Shown here: positions 1 through 7,934 of the stretch, in pieces | Numbering within the stretch: the stretch's first letter is position 1 | Layout: each line of letters begins with the position of its first letter | Assembly: GCF_003614975.1 (NCBI RefSeq) | Contig: NZ_QZWI01000005.1 | Span: forward strand, 186,001-250,000 | Direction: 5' to 3' | Length of the DNA: 64,000 nucleotides | Source of the DNA: Rahnella bruchi | GTDB taxonomy: Bacteria; Pseudomonadota; Gammaproteobacteria; Enterobacterales; Enterobacteriaceae | Notes under the pieces: generated by a model | What the model saw: only the letters and a program-made list of their open reading frames with translations | The model's database searches: none | Told to the model about the DNA's origin: nothing | Program-made: the position numbers and the translations under genes

Positions 1-609
1 GCCCGGTTTAGTGGTGACGCGCAGCGCCAGCTGCAACGCCTCCATGCAACCGTGAGTAATGGTGATGTCGGCGGGTTCTAAAATCATGCCGAGCGTCAGC
101 GCACGGCGGGCGATTTGCTGACGTAACGCCGGACTGCCCGGCGGCAGCGCATATTGTCCGATGAGGTTCGGCTGACGTCGCAAAAGAGACGACATGATCC
201 GCCCGAGCTTGCCGGTCGGATAAAAATCGTTCGACTGCGGACAGGCCAGCGAAAGATTGGTGTAAGTCGGGTCAATTTGCGAGGCGAATACTTTGTCGAT
301 CAAGTCCAGCACTTCATCTGCCGGTTCTGCGGCGGGCGTCTGCGGCTGTTCATGGGGTGGATGGGTCAGAGCTGGCAGAGCGGCACGGACATAAAATCCG
401 GACTGCGGACGCGCCTCGATAAACCCGCGATCTTCCAGCCGCCGGTAAGCCGCCACCACGGTATTAATACTGACTGACCAGGTTTGCGCGCTGCGCCGCA
501 CTGATGGCAAACGACTGCCCGGCGCGAGTGTGCCGCGGCGGATGGCGTCCGCCAGTTGTTCCGCCAGCTGGTTATATCGGGTGTCGCTGAGTTCCGCCGT
601 GTCAGTCAT
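1..609 (-). CDS. MocR-type GntR/aminotransferase fusion regulator, C-terminus cut by window
   Basis: Reading the minus strand from ATG at 609 gives 203 open codons that run off the window start, so only the N-terminal part is visible. Residues 1-75 form a GntR winged helix (the LPSVRRSAQTWSVSINTV stretch and the R-x-L-E-x-x-G-F-I-E turn). The rest looks like the start of a fold-type I aminotransferase domain (GQYALPPGSPALRQQIARR, then ITITHGCMEALQLAL). That order is diagnostic of MocR/PdxR-type regulators, which sense PLP or an amino compound. It is divergent from a LysE-family exporter, which is its likely target. The ligand is unknown. Confidence 0.88.
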   Translation of the reverse strand, partial: MTDTAELSDTRYNQLAEQLADAIRRGTLAPGSRLPSVRRSAQTWSVSINTVVAAYRRLEDRGFIEARPQSGFYVRAALPALTHPPHEQPQTPAAEPADEVLDLIDKVFASQIDPTYTNLSLACPQSNDFYPTGKLGRIMSSLLRRQPNLIGQYALPPGSPALRQQIARRALTLGMILEPADITITHGCMEALQLALRVTTKPG

Positions 610-634
610 GGTGTCAGTTCCGTGAAAAAGTGAT

Positions 635-697
635 GGGTACAGTTTTTCGTAATGCAATCTGTAACCATGACAATAGCGTATTTTTGGTTCTGTTACC
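635..697. promoter_or_regulatory. Divergent promoter region with three CTGTWMCC-like repeats
   Basis: The 146-bp gap between the MocR regulator and the LysE exporter contains CTGTAACC at 659-666, CTGTTACC at 690-697 (31 bp apart, about three helical turns) and an inverted copy GGGTACAG at 635-642. Direct repeats of this kind are usual MocR-family operators. The assignment to this regulator is inferred from position only. Confidence 0.4.
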
Positions 698-755
698 TTT
701 TCCGGTCTCTGATTATTCTGGTTCTCTGGAAAACAGGGGATGCAGGAAAACTAAA

Positions 756-1364
756 ATGATAGATACCGCTTTTGTCAGTTACGTCACCGTGATGTCGATT
801 ACGCCCGGTCCGAACAATCTGTTGCTCGCCGCTTCCGGCGTCAATTTCGGACTGCGCCGCAGCGTGCCGATGATGCTCGGGATCACGCTCGGCTGCGTGG
901 TGCAATGCGCCCTGATGACCTCCATGCTGGCGATTTTACTCAGCTGGATGACGGTGGTGCGGCTGCCGATGGCGGCAATCGGCTGCGCGTATCTGTTCTG
1001 GCTATCGTGGAAAATTTACCGTTCAGGTTCGCCAAAAGAAGGCGAGAAGCAGCAACCGATGAATATGGTTAATGGCGCATTATTTCAGGCGGTGAATCCG
1101 AAAGCCTGGCTGATGGCGACTAACGTGGCGATCCTGTTCACGCCGCCGGATGGCAATATGCTGCATCACACGCTGCTGATTTGCATCGGTTTCGCGCTGA
1201 TCAATCTGCCATGCATTTTGGTCTGGGTGGTGATGGGTGACAGGTTACGTCAGGCGTTACGTGTTGAATGGAAGCTGAAAATGTTCAATACCATCATGGG
1301 CGGCATGATGGCGTTGACCGCACTGTGGCTGCTGATTGGCGAAGTGCGTCATGCGCTTAACTAA
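756..1364 (+). CDS. LysE/RhtB-family amino acid exporter
   Basis: 202-residue inner-membrane protein. The N-terminus shows the family signature MIDTAFVSYVTVMSITPGPNN, followed by about six hydrophobic segments and the NPKAWLMA motif typical of LysE/RhtB exporters. ATG at 756 is preceded by an AGGA element (743-746) and gives the usual family length; upstream in-frame codons would add an unrelated extension. It probably exports an amino acid or related metabolite; the substrate cannot be read from sequence. It is transcribed away from a MocR-type regulator, the common regulator/exporter pairing for this family. Confidence 0.85.
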   Translation: MIDTAFVSYVTVMSITPGPNNLLLAASGVNFGLRRSVPMMLGITLGCVVQCALMTSMLAILLSWMTVVRLPMAAIGCAYLFWLSWKIYRSGSPKEGEKQQPMNMVNGALFQAVNPKAWLMATNVAILFTPPDGNMLHHTLLICIGFALINLPCILVWVVMGDRLRQALRVEWKLKMFNTIMGGMMALTALWLLIGEVRHALN

Positions 1365-1396
1365 AACGCATCTGCGGCTCGAAGTATGACGGGGGT

Positions 1397-1999
1397 TTAC
1401 TTTTGTACCGGGGATAAACGTGACGGCTGCTGATTACTGATATGGGCGATCAGCCCGGTCACAGAAAGAACCATGGTGGAGCGAACGATTTGCTGGTAAC
1501 GCTGACGTTGCATGGCGATCAGTGATTCGTCAGCTTCACCCGGTTTGAGAAAAGTGGGTGCCGGAGGCAACTCGGTCACGCAATGCAGTTCACCGAAGGG
1601 GCCGAGAATTTCATCATCAGTAAACCGGTACTCTTCGCCGTCGTAATTCAGCTCTTCACGCAACGCCATCAGTAATTCGGCATCTTCATATTCATGACGA
1701 CTGATCACGCCCAGCGCATAAATCAGTTTGAGGCGCACCGACAGATCACCCAGCGGACCGGTACCGGTCAGTAACGGTTCGACTGCATATTTCACCGCGT
1801 AATCGTCTTTGCGAAAAACCTGCACCACCAGAATATCCAGCGCTTCGGCCAGTAATTCCACGGCAGTCATCAAAAAGCTACGCACGGTTTTACCCGCATT
1901 AAGCTTTTCAAGTACACGGTTTTCAAACGCCTGAGCTTTTTCCATAGGGCTTATTTGCAGTAAAGTGCCGATGCTGACAGCGCCCCTGGCGTCATCCAT
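1397..1999 (-). CDS. mtlR: Mannitol operon repressor MtlR
   Basis: About 200 residues; matches E. coli MtlR (195 aa) through AFENRVLEKLNAGKTVRSFL, the RKDDYAVKYAVEPLL block and the EILGPFGELHCV block. MtlR represses the mtl operon, apparently through protein partners rather than a classical DNA-binding domain. It is the last gene of mtlA-mtlD-mtlR. The start is uncertain: ATG at 1999 gives a length like E. coli, while ATG at 1945 (MEKAQAFEN) is also possible, and neither has a strong Shine-Dalgarno. The open frame extends further upstream into mtlD, but that part is not MtlR-like. Confidence 0.9.
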   Translation of the reverse strand: MDDARGAVSIGTLLQISPMEKAQAFENRVLEKLNAGKTVRSFLMTAVELLAEALDILVVQVFRKDDYAVKYAVEPLLTGTGPLGDLSVRLKLIYALGVISRHEYEDAELLMALREELNYDGEEYRFTDDEILGPFGELHCVTELPPAPTFLKPGEADESLIAMQRQRYQQIVRSTMVLSVTGLIAHISNQQPSRLSPVQK

Positions 2000-2010
2000 G
2001 ATGCGCGCAT

Positions 2011-2035
2011 GTCGGGCAGAAACATCCTGCCCGAC
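2011..2035 (-). other. mtlD-mtlR intercistronic stem-loop
   Basis: Perfect 9-bp stem (GTCGGGCAG/CTGCCCGAC) with a 7-nt loop in the 82-bp gap between mtlD and mtlR. There is no U tract, so it is more likely an mRNA stabiliser or partial attenuator that lowers mtlR expression than a full terminator. Confidence 0.55.
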
Positions 2036-2081
2036 AGGGCTTTCTTTGCCTGGTGTTGGCGAAATCAAAATAAACGCAGTA

Positions 2082-3230
2082 TTAGTGCATCGATTCGTAG
2101 AGAGCGACGGCTTTCGCCACAACTTCGCCATCTTCTGGCAGACCTGAAATCTGGGCGAGGGCAGCTTTTGGCCCTAGTTTCTCCAGCAATACTACCAGTT
2201 CTTTAGCTTGCGGGTCTTGCTCGCTGCGATAATGCATCGCGGCAGCAATCCCTCTGACCAGATTGTCGTTCGGCAGACGGTATTCCTGCGTGCCCAGCAA
2301 CGGTTTAATCAGTCGATCGCCGGCACTCAGTTTACGCAATGGCTGACGGCCAACGCGCTCAACGTCGTCATGCAGGTACGGATTTTCGAAACGGGTCAGA
2401 ATCTTTTCGATGTAGGCAAAATGTTTTTCCGGGTCAAACCCGTAACGGCGGATCAGCACCTCACCACTTTCTTCCATCGCACCACGAACCACCAGACGCA
2501 CTTTCTCGTCGAGGATCGCATCACGAATTGTCGCGTGACCTGCCTGCTGACCGAGATACGCGGTGATCGCATGACCGGTGTTCAGGGTGAACAGTTTACG
2601 CTCAACGAAAGCCATCAGGTTATCAGTCAGTTCCATACCGGCGATTTGCGGCAATTCACCTTTGAACTGGGTTTTGTCCACAATCCATTCGCTGAAGGTT
2701 TCAACGGTGACTTCCAGCGGATCGGTGGTGCCTGCTGCCGCTGGCGGAACAATACGGTCTACGGCGGAATCGACAAAGCCGATGTGCGCTTCAACCCAGG
2801 CTTTTTCATCTTCCGGCAACGCGTTGAATACATGCTGTTTGAACTGGCTGGTACCGCGCACCATGTTTTCACAGGCGATGATATTCAGCGGCTTTTCGTT
2901 GCCCTGCTGATGACGCAGCACCAGACCTTTGGCGACATTTGGTGCGATTTTTTCCAGCACGGTCGGGCCGACGGCGGTAGTGACTAAGTCAACTTCAGCG
3001 ATCAGGTTAATGGCATCCTGACCGGCGCTGTTCACGGCATTCACATTACTGACAGGCTCAACGGTGGCCTGTTCACCGACAACGTGCACGTCGTAACCTT
3101 TACGGCTGTTCAGCGCATCCAGCAAAGCAGGGCTGACATCGGCAAACGTCAGTTCAATCCCGGCATCAGCAAGTAATTTACCGATAAAACCGCGACCAAT
3201 GTTACCTGCACCAAAATGTAATGCTTTCAT
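2082..3230 (-). CDS. mtlD: Mannitol-1-phosphate 5-dehydrogenase MtlD
   Basis: 382 residues, the same length as the E. coli enzyme. It oxidises mannitol 1-phosphate, produced by MtlA, to fructose 6-phosphate with NAD+. The N-terminus [20 protein letters not shown] is the NAD-binding glycine motif. The catalytic-domain stretch [23 protein letters not shown] contains the conserved K-x-x-x-x-N-x-x-H pattern of polyol-specific long-chain dehydrogenases. It is the middle gene of the mtl operon, 98 bp after mtlA. Confidence 0.97.
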   Translation of the reverse strand: MKALHFGAGNIGRGFIGKLLADAGIELTFADVSPALLDALNSRKGYDVHVVGEQATVEPVSNVNAVNSAGQDAINLIAEVDLVTTAVGPTVLEKIAPNVAKGLVLRHQQGNEKPLNIIACENMVRGTSQFKQHVFNALPEDEKAWVEAHIGFVDSAVDRIVPPAAAGTTDPLEVTVETFSEWIVDKTQFKGELPQIAGMELTDNLMAFVERKLFTLNTGHAITAYLGQQAGHATIRDAILDEKVRLVVRGAMEESGEVLIRRYGFDPEKHFAYIEKILTRFENPYLHDDVERVGRQPLRKLSAGDRLIKPLLGTQEYRLPNDNLVRGIAAAMHYRSEQDPQAKELVVLLEKLGPKAALAQISGLPEDGEVVAKAVALYESMH

Positions 3231-3274
3231 ATTTATTCCTTCAAATCGTGAGGAGCACCGGGCTCCGAATCAAC

Positions 3275-3298
3275 AAGCGGGTCTCGCAAGACCCGCTT
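3275..3298 (-). other. mtlA-mtlD intercistronic stem-loop
   Basis: Perfect 9-bp stem AAGCGGGTC/GACCCGCTT with a 6-nt loop, without a U tract, in the gap between mtlA and mtlD. A small GAGC/GCTC hairpin lies beside it at about 3252-3265. Probably an mRNA processing or stability element that sets the mtlA:mtlD ratio. Confidence 0.5.
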
Positions 3299-3328
3299 AG
3301 TAATTACTTTTCGATTAACTGCTCAATA

Positions 3329-5242
3329 TCAGCCGCGAAGAATGGACAGAACTTCTTCAACGCTGGTGGTATTCGCCAGACGCTCGATAACACCGTCTTC
3401 GTCCAGCGCTGTGGTCAGCTTGGTGATGACATTGATGTGCTCATTATTACGTGCTGCAATACCAACGACCAGACGTGCACGGTCATCTTCATCATCGCCC
3501 CAGCGGATTCCCGCCGGATACTGGCAGAACACGATACCGGTTTTCAGTACGCGGTCTTTCGCTTCGATGGTGCCGTGTGGCACAGCGATGGATTCACCCA
3601 GATACGTGGAGGTCAGTTGCTCACGGGCCAGCATCGCTTCGACATATTCTGCCTGAACATACCCGCCTTTCACCAGTTGCTCACCCGCAAAACGAATCGC
3701 TTCTTCTTTCGTGCCAGCGCTCAGGCCGAGGAAGATATTGCTTTCGCTCATCCGGAACAGGTTTTCGTTATCAGTATCCGCCACGATGCTGTCGCCGAGC
3801 GTGGTGGTCACTTTCTCTTTGTACTGGCTGGCTTTGTTCACTTCAACCAGACGGGAAGTCAGATCAGTGTACAGGCCGCTGTCGAGGAAGTTGGTCAGCG
3901 AAATGTGCTGCGCATGGGGTACCTGACGCATAGCGCGTTCAGTCAGGTCACGGTGCGTAATCACCAGATCCACATCATCAGGCAGATTGTTGATGGCGCT
4001 GTTGGTCACGCTGATATTGGTCAGCCCTGCATCCTGCACTTTTTTGCGCAGCACACCGGCACCCATTGCGCTGGAACCCATACCGGCGTCACAGGCCACG
4101 ATGATTTTACGAACGGTAGACAGGTCGCCAGCCACGCCAGTTGCAGCAGGTTTGCCGCCTTTAGACTGTGCTTTCATGTCCTGCATACGACGGGTTGCTT
4201 CGTCCAGGTCATCGCCTTCTTTCGCTTTGGTAGTTTTCAGCAGGAAAGCAGAGATAACGAAGGACACTGCAAATGCTGCCACGATAGCCGCGATATTAGC
4301 GAAGTACGCGCCTTTTGGCGTCATCGCCAGCACTGCCAGGATGGAACCCGGAGAAGCCGGAGAGACCAGACCGCCGTTCAGCATAGTCAGAGTGAACACG
4401 CCAGTCATACCGCCCAGAATAACCGCCAGCAGAAGACGCGGGTTCATCAGAACGTATGGGAAGTAAATTTCGTGAATACCCCCCAGGAAGTGGATGATTG
4501 CCGCGCCGCCAGCAGATTGCTTAGCGCTGCCACGACCGAAGAACATGTACGCCATCAGGACGCCCATACCCGGACCTGGGTTCGCTTCGATCAGGAAGAA
4601 GATTGATTTACCGGTTTCAGTCGCCTGCTGGATACCCAGCGGAGAGAAGATACCGTGGTTGATGGCGTTGTTGAGGAACAAAATTTTCGCCGGTTCAACA
4701 AAAATAGAGGCCAGCGGCAACAGGTTATGAATAACCATGATGTGCACGCCTGCTGCCAGCACTTTAGACAGTGCTTCTACCAGCGGACCGATGGCCAGGA
4801 AGGCCAGGATTGCCAGCAGCATACCGATAATACCGGCAGAGAAGTTGTTAACCAGCATCTCAAAGCCGCTTTTGATCTTACCGTCAACCCAGCGGTCGAA
4901 ACGCTTAATGCACCAACCGCCCAGCGGACCGGCAATCATTGCGCCGAGGAACATTGGCATATCCGCACCAACGATAACACCCATGACGGTGATTGCGCCG
5001 ACCACACCACCGCGGTCACCACCAACCAGACGACCACCGGTATAACCGATGAGCAATGGCAGAAGATAGGTGATCATCGGGCCAACCAGCTTCGCTAATG
5101 TTTCATTAGGGATCCAGCCGGTAGGAATGAACAGAGCGGTAATGATACCCCAGGCGATAAACGCGCCGATGTTGGGCATTACCATGTTACTCAGGAAGCG
5201 ACCAAAGTTTTGAACTTTGATCTTAACGTCTGGTGAAAACAT
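3329..5242 (-). CDS. mtlA: Mannitol-specific PTS enzyme IICBA, MtlA
   Basis: 637 residues, exactly the E. coli MtlA length, from ATG at 5242 with AGGGG just upstream. It transports mannitol and phosphorylates it to mannitol 1-phosphate. Domains in order: membrane IIC (about 1-340, with GGIHEIYFPYVLMNP), IIB (about 378-475, phospho-cysteine in VACDAGMGSSAMG), IIA (about 495-637, phospho-histidine in IAVPHGT). It is the first gene of mtlA-mtlD-mtlR. A GTG codon three residues upstream is in frame but overlaps the ribosome-binding site. Confidence 0.98.
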   Translation of the reverse strand: MFSPDVKIKVQNFGRFLSNMVMPNIGAFIAWGIITALFIPTGWIPNETLAKLVGPMITYLLPLLIGYTGGRLVGGDRGGVVGAITVMGVIVGADMPMFLGAMIAGPLGGWCIKRFDRWVDGKIKSGFEMLVNNFSAGIIGMLLAILAFLAIGPLVEALSKVLAAGVHIMVIHNLLPLASIFVEPAKILFLNNAINHGIFSPLGIQQATETGKSIFFLIEANPGPGMGVLMAYMFFGRGSAKQSAGGAAIIHFLGGIHEIYFPYVLMNPRLLLAVILGGMTGVFTLTMLNGGLVSPASPGSILAVLAMTPKGAYFANIAAIVAAFAVSFVISAFLLKTTKAKEGDDLDEATRRMQDMKAQSKGGKPAATGVAGDLSTVRKIIVACDAGMGSSAMGAGVLRKKVQDAGLTNISVTNSAINNLPDDVDLVITHRDLTERAMRQVPHAQHISLTNFLDSGLYTDLTSRLVEVNKASQYKEKVTTTLGDSIVADTDNENLFRMSESNIFLGLSAGTKEEAIRFAGEQLVKGGYVQAEYVEAMLAREQLTSTYLGESIAVPHGTIEAKDRVLKTGIVFCQYPAGIRWGDDEDDRARLVVGIAARNNEHINVITKLTTALDEDGVIERLANTTSVEEVLSILRG

Positions 5243-5384
5243 AAAACGCACCCCTATTGATACGCGCTGACAATAGAGCGCGTGATATCAGTTAATTATC
5301 GGTGACGGTTGTTTCGGTTTTTGTGCCACTGCTTTAAAAATCCGTCCGTCGAATTGCTGTCTGCGAGGCGGACTCTACCACGTG

Positions 5385-5390
5385 ATTATA
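5385..5390 (-). promoter_or_regulatory. mtlA -10 element
   Basis: TATAAT on the minus strand. The -35 region is weak (CTGTCG at about 5408-5413), as expected for a CRP-dependent promoter. Confidence 0.55.
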
Positions 5391-5415
5391 GGCCTCGCGT
5401 AGCCACCCGACAGCC

Positions 5416-5431
5416 CGTGACAGAGATCACA
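5416..5431. promoter_or_regulatory. CRP site 1 (mtlA)
   Basis: GTGACAGAGATCAC: complete GTGA-N6-TCAC, centre 5423.5, adjacent to the mtlA promoter. Confidence 0.75.
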
Positions 5432-5459
5432 CGTATAGGACCATCACCCCCTGCCTTTT

Positions 5460-5475
5460 GGTGATCGCGATCACA
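5460..5475. promoter_or_regulatory. CRP site 2 (mtlA)
   Basis: GTGATCGCGATCAC followed by A: a fully symmetrical GTGA-N6-TCAC, centre 5467.5. Probably the strongest of the four. Confidence 0.8.
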
Positions 5476-5532
5476 AAAACAGGCTGTAACCGAGCTACAC
5501 AGGCGATATTTTGAACTTACAACTCGGAAAAA

Positions 5533-5548
5533 TGTGACTTGAGTCACC
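5533..5548. promoter_or_regulatory. CRP site 3 (mtlA)
   Basis: TGTGACTTGAGTCACC: GTGA-N6-TCAC, centre 5540.5. Confidence 0.7.
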
Positions 5549-5576
5549 ATTTATTAACGAGTCTTTATCATTAAAA

Positions 5577-5592
5577 CGTGATGTTCATCACA
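5577..5592. promoter_or_regulatory. CRP site 4 (mtlA)
   Basis: CGTGATGTTCATCACA: GTGA-N6-TCAC, centre 5584.5. Confidence 0.7.
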
Positions 5593-5713
5593 AAGTATTT
5601 TTAGGCTGGCTTGGCCATTTCGCTTAAAAAGCATTCAGACGTGTCCCAGGAATGGAAAACTGAGTTTACGGGAGAGATGTTGAAATAAAATTACAGGTCG
5701 GGGAAGAAAAGCA

Positions 5714-5744
5714 AAACGGCGAACTGTCTGACAGTCCGCCGTTT
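5714..5744 (-). terminator. Rho-independent terminator after the DsbA-like gene
   Basis: 15-bp stem with one mismatch (AAACGGCGAACTGTC/GACAGTCCGCCGTTT), followed on the minus strand by TTTTGCTTTTC. It ends the transcript of the gene at 5769-6563. Confidence 0.85.
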
Positions 5745-5768
5745 ATTAAAGGGTTTTCTGAGAGGGGA

Positions 5769-6563
5769 TTATTTCCCGCCCTGTGCCTTCACGATCGCGG
5801 CCTGCAACTCTTCGGCAGACACGGCGCCTGGCAGCACGGTGGTGTTTTCAGCGGTTGCGCCGCTGGTTGGCATCACTACGAAACCTGGCGTGCCGCTGAA
5901 GCCCAGCGTACGGGCCAGCTCATCGTTTGCAGCAATAGCGTCATGCGTCGCTTTACGCTGCGCGTCAGTTGGCGCGGTGGCTTTCGCGGCTTTCACTGCG
6001 CCCGCGATATCGGCATCCGTCAGTTTGCCTTCGTCATGGCCGGTGCGGTAAATGCTGTTGTGATAATCAAAGTACGCCTGAGCACCTTTTTCTTTCCAGA
6101 TTGCCATACCTGTTTCAGCGGCAGTGATGGACGCTTTCCAGCGGTCACCGAAGATTGGCCATTCTTTAAAGACGAAACGTACGTTCGGATTGGCTTTCAC
6201 GGTCTGCTCGACCACCGGCGCCATGTGGCTGCAATACAGACACTGGTAATCGAAGAATTCCACAAACGCCACTTTGGCATCTTTCGGGCCGTAGGTTGGG
6301 GTCGCAGGATCATTTACCAGCGCCTTGGAATTGGCCAGCACTGCGCTCAGGGTTTGCTGTTGCTGCTGATCCGCCTGCTGCGCCTGTAATTTCTGGCTGA
6401 CCTGCACCAGAATTTCAGGATGCTGCAACATGTAATCCGCCGCAATTTTACCAATGGCTTCCTGCTGTGCCGGGGTGAAGTCTGCGGTTGCGCTGTCAGC
6501 AGCAAAAGCCAGCGTCGGAGCCAGCACCAGAGAAGCCAACAGAGTCATCGTCTGACGTTTCAT
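5769..6563 (-). CDS. Periplasmic DsbA/ScsC-like thiol:disulfide oxidoreductase
   Basis: 264 residues. A signal peptide spans about 1-22 (hydrophobic run ending LAFA). An ScsC-type N-terminal helical segment at about 30-65 (DYMLQHPEILVQVSQKLQ) and a glutamine-rich linker (QQADQQQQQ) follow, then a thioredoxin fold with active site C108-L-Y-C111 and the GTPGF cis-proline loop. It should catalyse thiol-disulfide exchange in the periplasm; oxidase and isomerase cannot be told apart here. In ScsC the N-terminal segment mediates trimerisation. No scsA, scsB or scsD lies next to it. ATG at 6563 has AAGGA 7 bp upstream; the TTG before it is not needed. Confidence 0.85.
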   Translation of the reverse strand: MKRQTMTLLASLVLAPTLAFAADSATADFTPAQQEAIGKIAADYMLQHPEILVQVSQKLQAQQADQQQQQTLSAVLANSKALVNDPATPTYGPKDAKVAFVEFFDYQCLYCSHMAPVVEQTVKANPNVRFVFKEWPIFGDRWKASITAAETGMAIWKEKGAQAYFDYHNSIYRTGHDEGKLTDADIAGAVKAAKATAPTDAQRKATHDAIAANDELARTLGFSGTPGFVVMPTSGATAENTTVLPGAVSAEELQAAIVKAQGGK

Positions 6564-6679
6564 CAAAAATCCTTAAAGTGAAATACGGAGAAAAACGGAC
6601 AGTTGCCTTCAAAAGTAGAGGAATTCAGCCGGATTTGCAGGCGGAAAATTGTCATTTTTTATAAATCCCTCCGTAGCCA

Positions 6680-7387
6680 TTACTCAAAATGATATGCGCC
6701 ATCGCCCGACATGTGCAGGGTGATATCGGCCTGGCGACTCCCGGTCAGAACCCGTGCCACATTGGGTCCGTCCGTGGCAGCGTAAAAATCACTGGCCAGT
6801 GCAGGCGTCAGGCCACCGCGAATTTTACGGTCAATTAACCGGCCGCGCAGGACGTCCGGGCTGGCACGAATAAAGATGCTCAGGTCACAATATTCTGCCA
6901 GTTGCCGCCAGCCTTCATCGCCGAGCAGAAGCCAGTTCCCCTCGACAATCAGAATTGGCGCGGTAACGTGAATGGCTCCTTCGACCGGTTCATGCAGTGT
7001 GCGGCTGTACTCCGGCCAGCGGCTTCCCGGTTCGCGTAAAGCCATCAGTGCGCCGCGCAGTTTCGTCACATCAAACGTTTGGGGTGCGCCTTTTTTCTGA
7101 CGTAAGTTATGCGTCTGTAGCCAGTCGTTGCGATGATGAAAACCGTCCATGGGCAAGGTCTGCACAGGAACCAGGGTGGGTGTTTGAGTGGAAAGCTTTT
7201 GCCAGAATGCGGAAAGCGTCGATTTACCGGTGCCGGGAGGCGCAACCAGAAATACCACCAAAGGTCGGTTAAGCTGGCGCTGCTGTGAGGAAAAACGTTG
7301 CAGAAGGGGAAGGTGTAGCCGTTCGATATCTTCGTCGGGGAAAAAAGCCTGCGTGGTCAGTTCATTAATGGTCAGCGTCACGTTCAT
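6680..7387 (-). CDS. yggC: P-loop kinase-like protein YggC
   Basis: 235 residues, matching E. coli YggC (237 aa). It has a Walker A motif FLVAPPGTGKST near residue 50, the LPMDGFHH motif of the pantothenate kinase/uridine kinase-like fold, and LIVEGNWLLL. It probably phosphorylates a small metabolite, perhaps a sugar; the substrate is not established. It is the last gene of cmtB-cmtA-yggP-yggD-yggC and overlaps yggD by 23 bp, which points to translational coupling and a shared role. Confidence 0.88.
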   Translation of the reverse strand: MNVTLTINELTTQAFFPDEDIERLHLPLLQRFSSQQRQLNRPLVVFLVAPPGTGKSTLSAFWQKLSTQTPTLVPVQTLPMDGFHHRNDWLQTHNLRQKKGAPQTFDVTKLRGALMALREPGSRWPEYSRTLHEPVEGAIHVTAPILIVEGNWLLLGDEGWRQLAEYCDLSIFIRASPDVLRGRLIDRKIRGGLTPALASDFYAATDGPNVARVLTGSRQADITLHMSGDGAYHFE

Positions 7388-7892
7388 AAGTCAGTTCCTT
7401 GAGTAAATCCGTCACTGCCAGCGACAGCGCCGTCCTCACCAAATTGCCGTAACGCGCCTTACTAAAGGTTTCAAAACCGGCAAACTTCATTTTCTCAACA
7501 GACTGGAACATCAGAGTGTTATCCGTCACACAGCTCAAATTCTGGATAAATTCATAAGCGGTTTCTTGATGAAATTCCACAATTTCGGTGCCTGCTTTCA
7601 GGTGCTCGTCCAGCTGAGAAAACAGCAAAATATCTGCATATACCGGTTTTTGGATTTTCCCCAGCGCATAAATCAGTCTCAGGGACACATCTATACTGTC
7701 CAGCGGGCCTGATTTAGCGAGTAAAGGCTTTACGGCAAATTCGCGGATATCCTCGTCATTATTAATAAACAGGTGGGGAAGGAACTGTTTTATGCCGCTG
7801 AGCAAAATGACATTAGCGGCATGCAGAAAATCATTGAGATTCGTCTGGCTGGATAACGTCTCCAGCACCTGATCTTCATTGAATACAGTCAT
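7365..7892 (-). CDS. yggD: MtlR-family protein YggD
   Basis: 175 residues, a paralogue of MtlR: it shares the VKPLLAKSGPLDSIDVSLRLIYALGKI block. E. coli YggD lies in the equivalent cluster; it was named as an MtlR-like regulator and has also been reported to have fumarase activity (FumE). Its place inside a second mannitol-type PTS cluster favours a regulatory or accessory role here, but sequence alone does not decide. The start ATG at 7892 has AAGGGAAGG directly upstream. Confidence 0.85.
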   Translation of the reverse strand: MTVFNEDQVLETLSSQTNLNDFLHAANVILLSGIKQFLPHLFINNDEDIREFAVKPLLAKSGPLDSIDVSLRLIYALGKIQKPVYADILLFSQLDEHLKAGTEIVEFHQETAYEFIQNLSCVTDNTLMFQSVEKMKFAGFETFSKARYGNLVRTALSLAVTDLLKELTYERDADH

Positions 7893-7934
7893 CCTTCCCT
7901 TAAACGTTATCAGTAATGAGGAGAACCGATGATA

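Larger units (their letters stand above)
5243..5768 (-). promoter_or_regulatory. mtlA control region with CRP sites and promoter
   Basis: The 526-bp gap upstream of mtlA holds four good CRP palindromes (listed separately), with centre spacings of 44, 73 and 44 bp, and a perfect minus-strand TATAAT at 5385-5390. The nearest CRP site is centred about 42-46 bp upstream of the expected start, a class II arrangement. E. coli mtl is also controlled by multiple CRP sites. No gene is visible here; the far end carries the terminator of the next gene. Confidence 0.75.

Noticed and set aside
2082-2131. Longer MtlR starting inside mtlD
   Set aside because: The extra residues are the other frame of the mtlD end and do not resemble MtlR; ATG 1999 or 1945 fits family length.
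2208-2987. 259-codon open frame opposite mtlD
   Set aside because: Antisense shadow; no domain and no start signal.
3221-4606. 461-codon open frame opposite mtlA
   Set aside because: It is fully antisense to a clear PTS gene; composition (many His, Arg, Gln, Cys) is that of a shadow frame and it has no family resemblance or ribosome-binding site.
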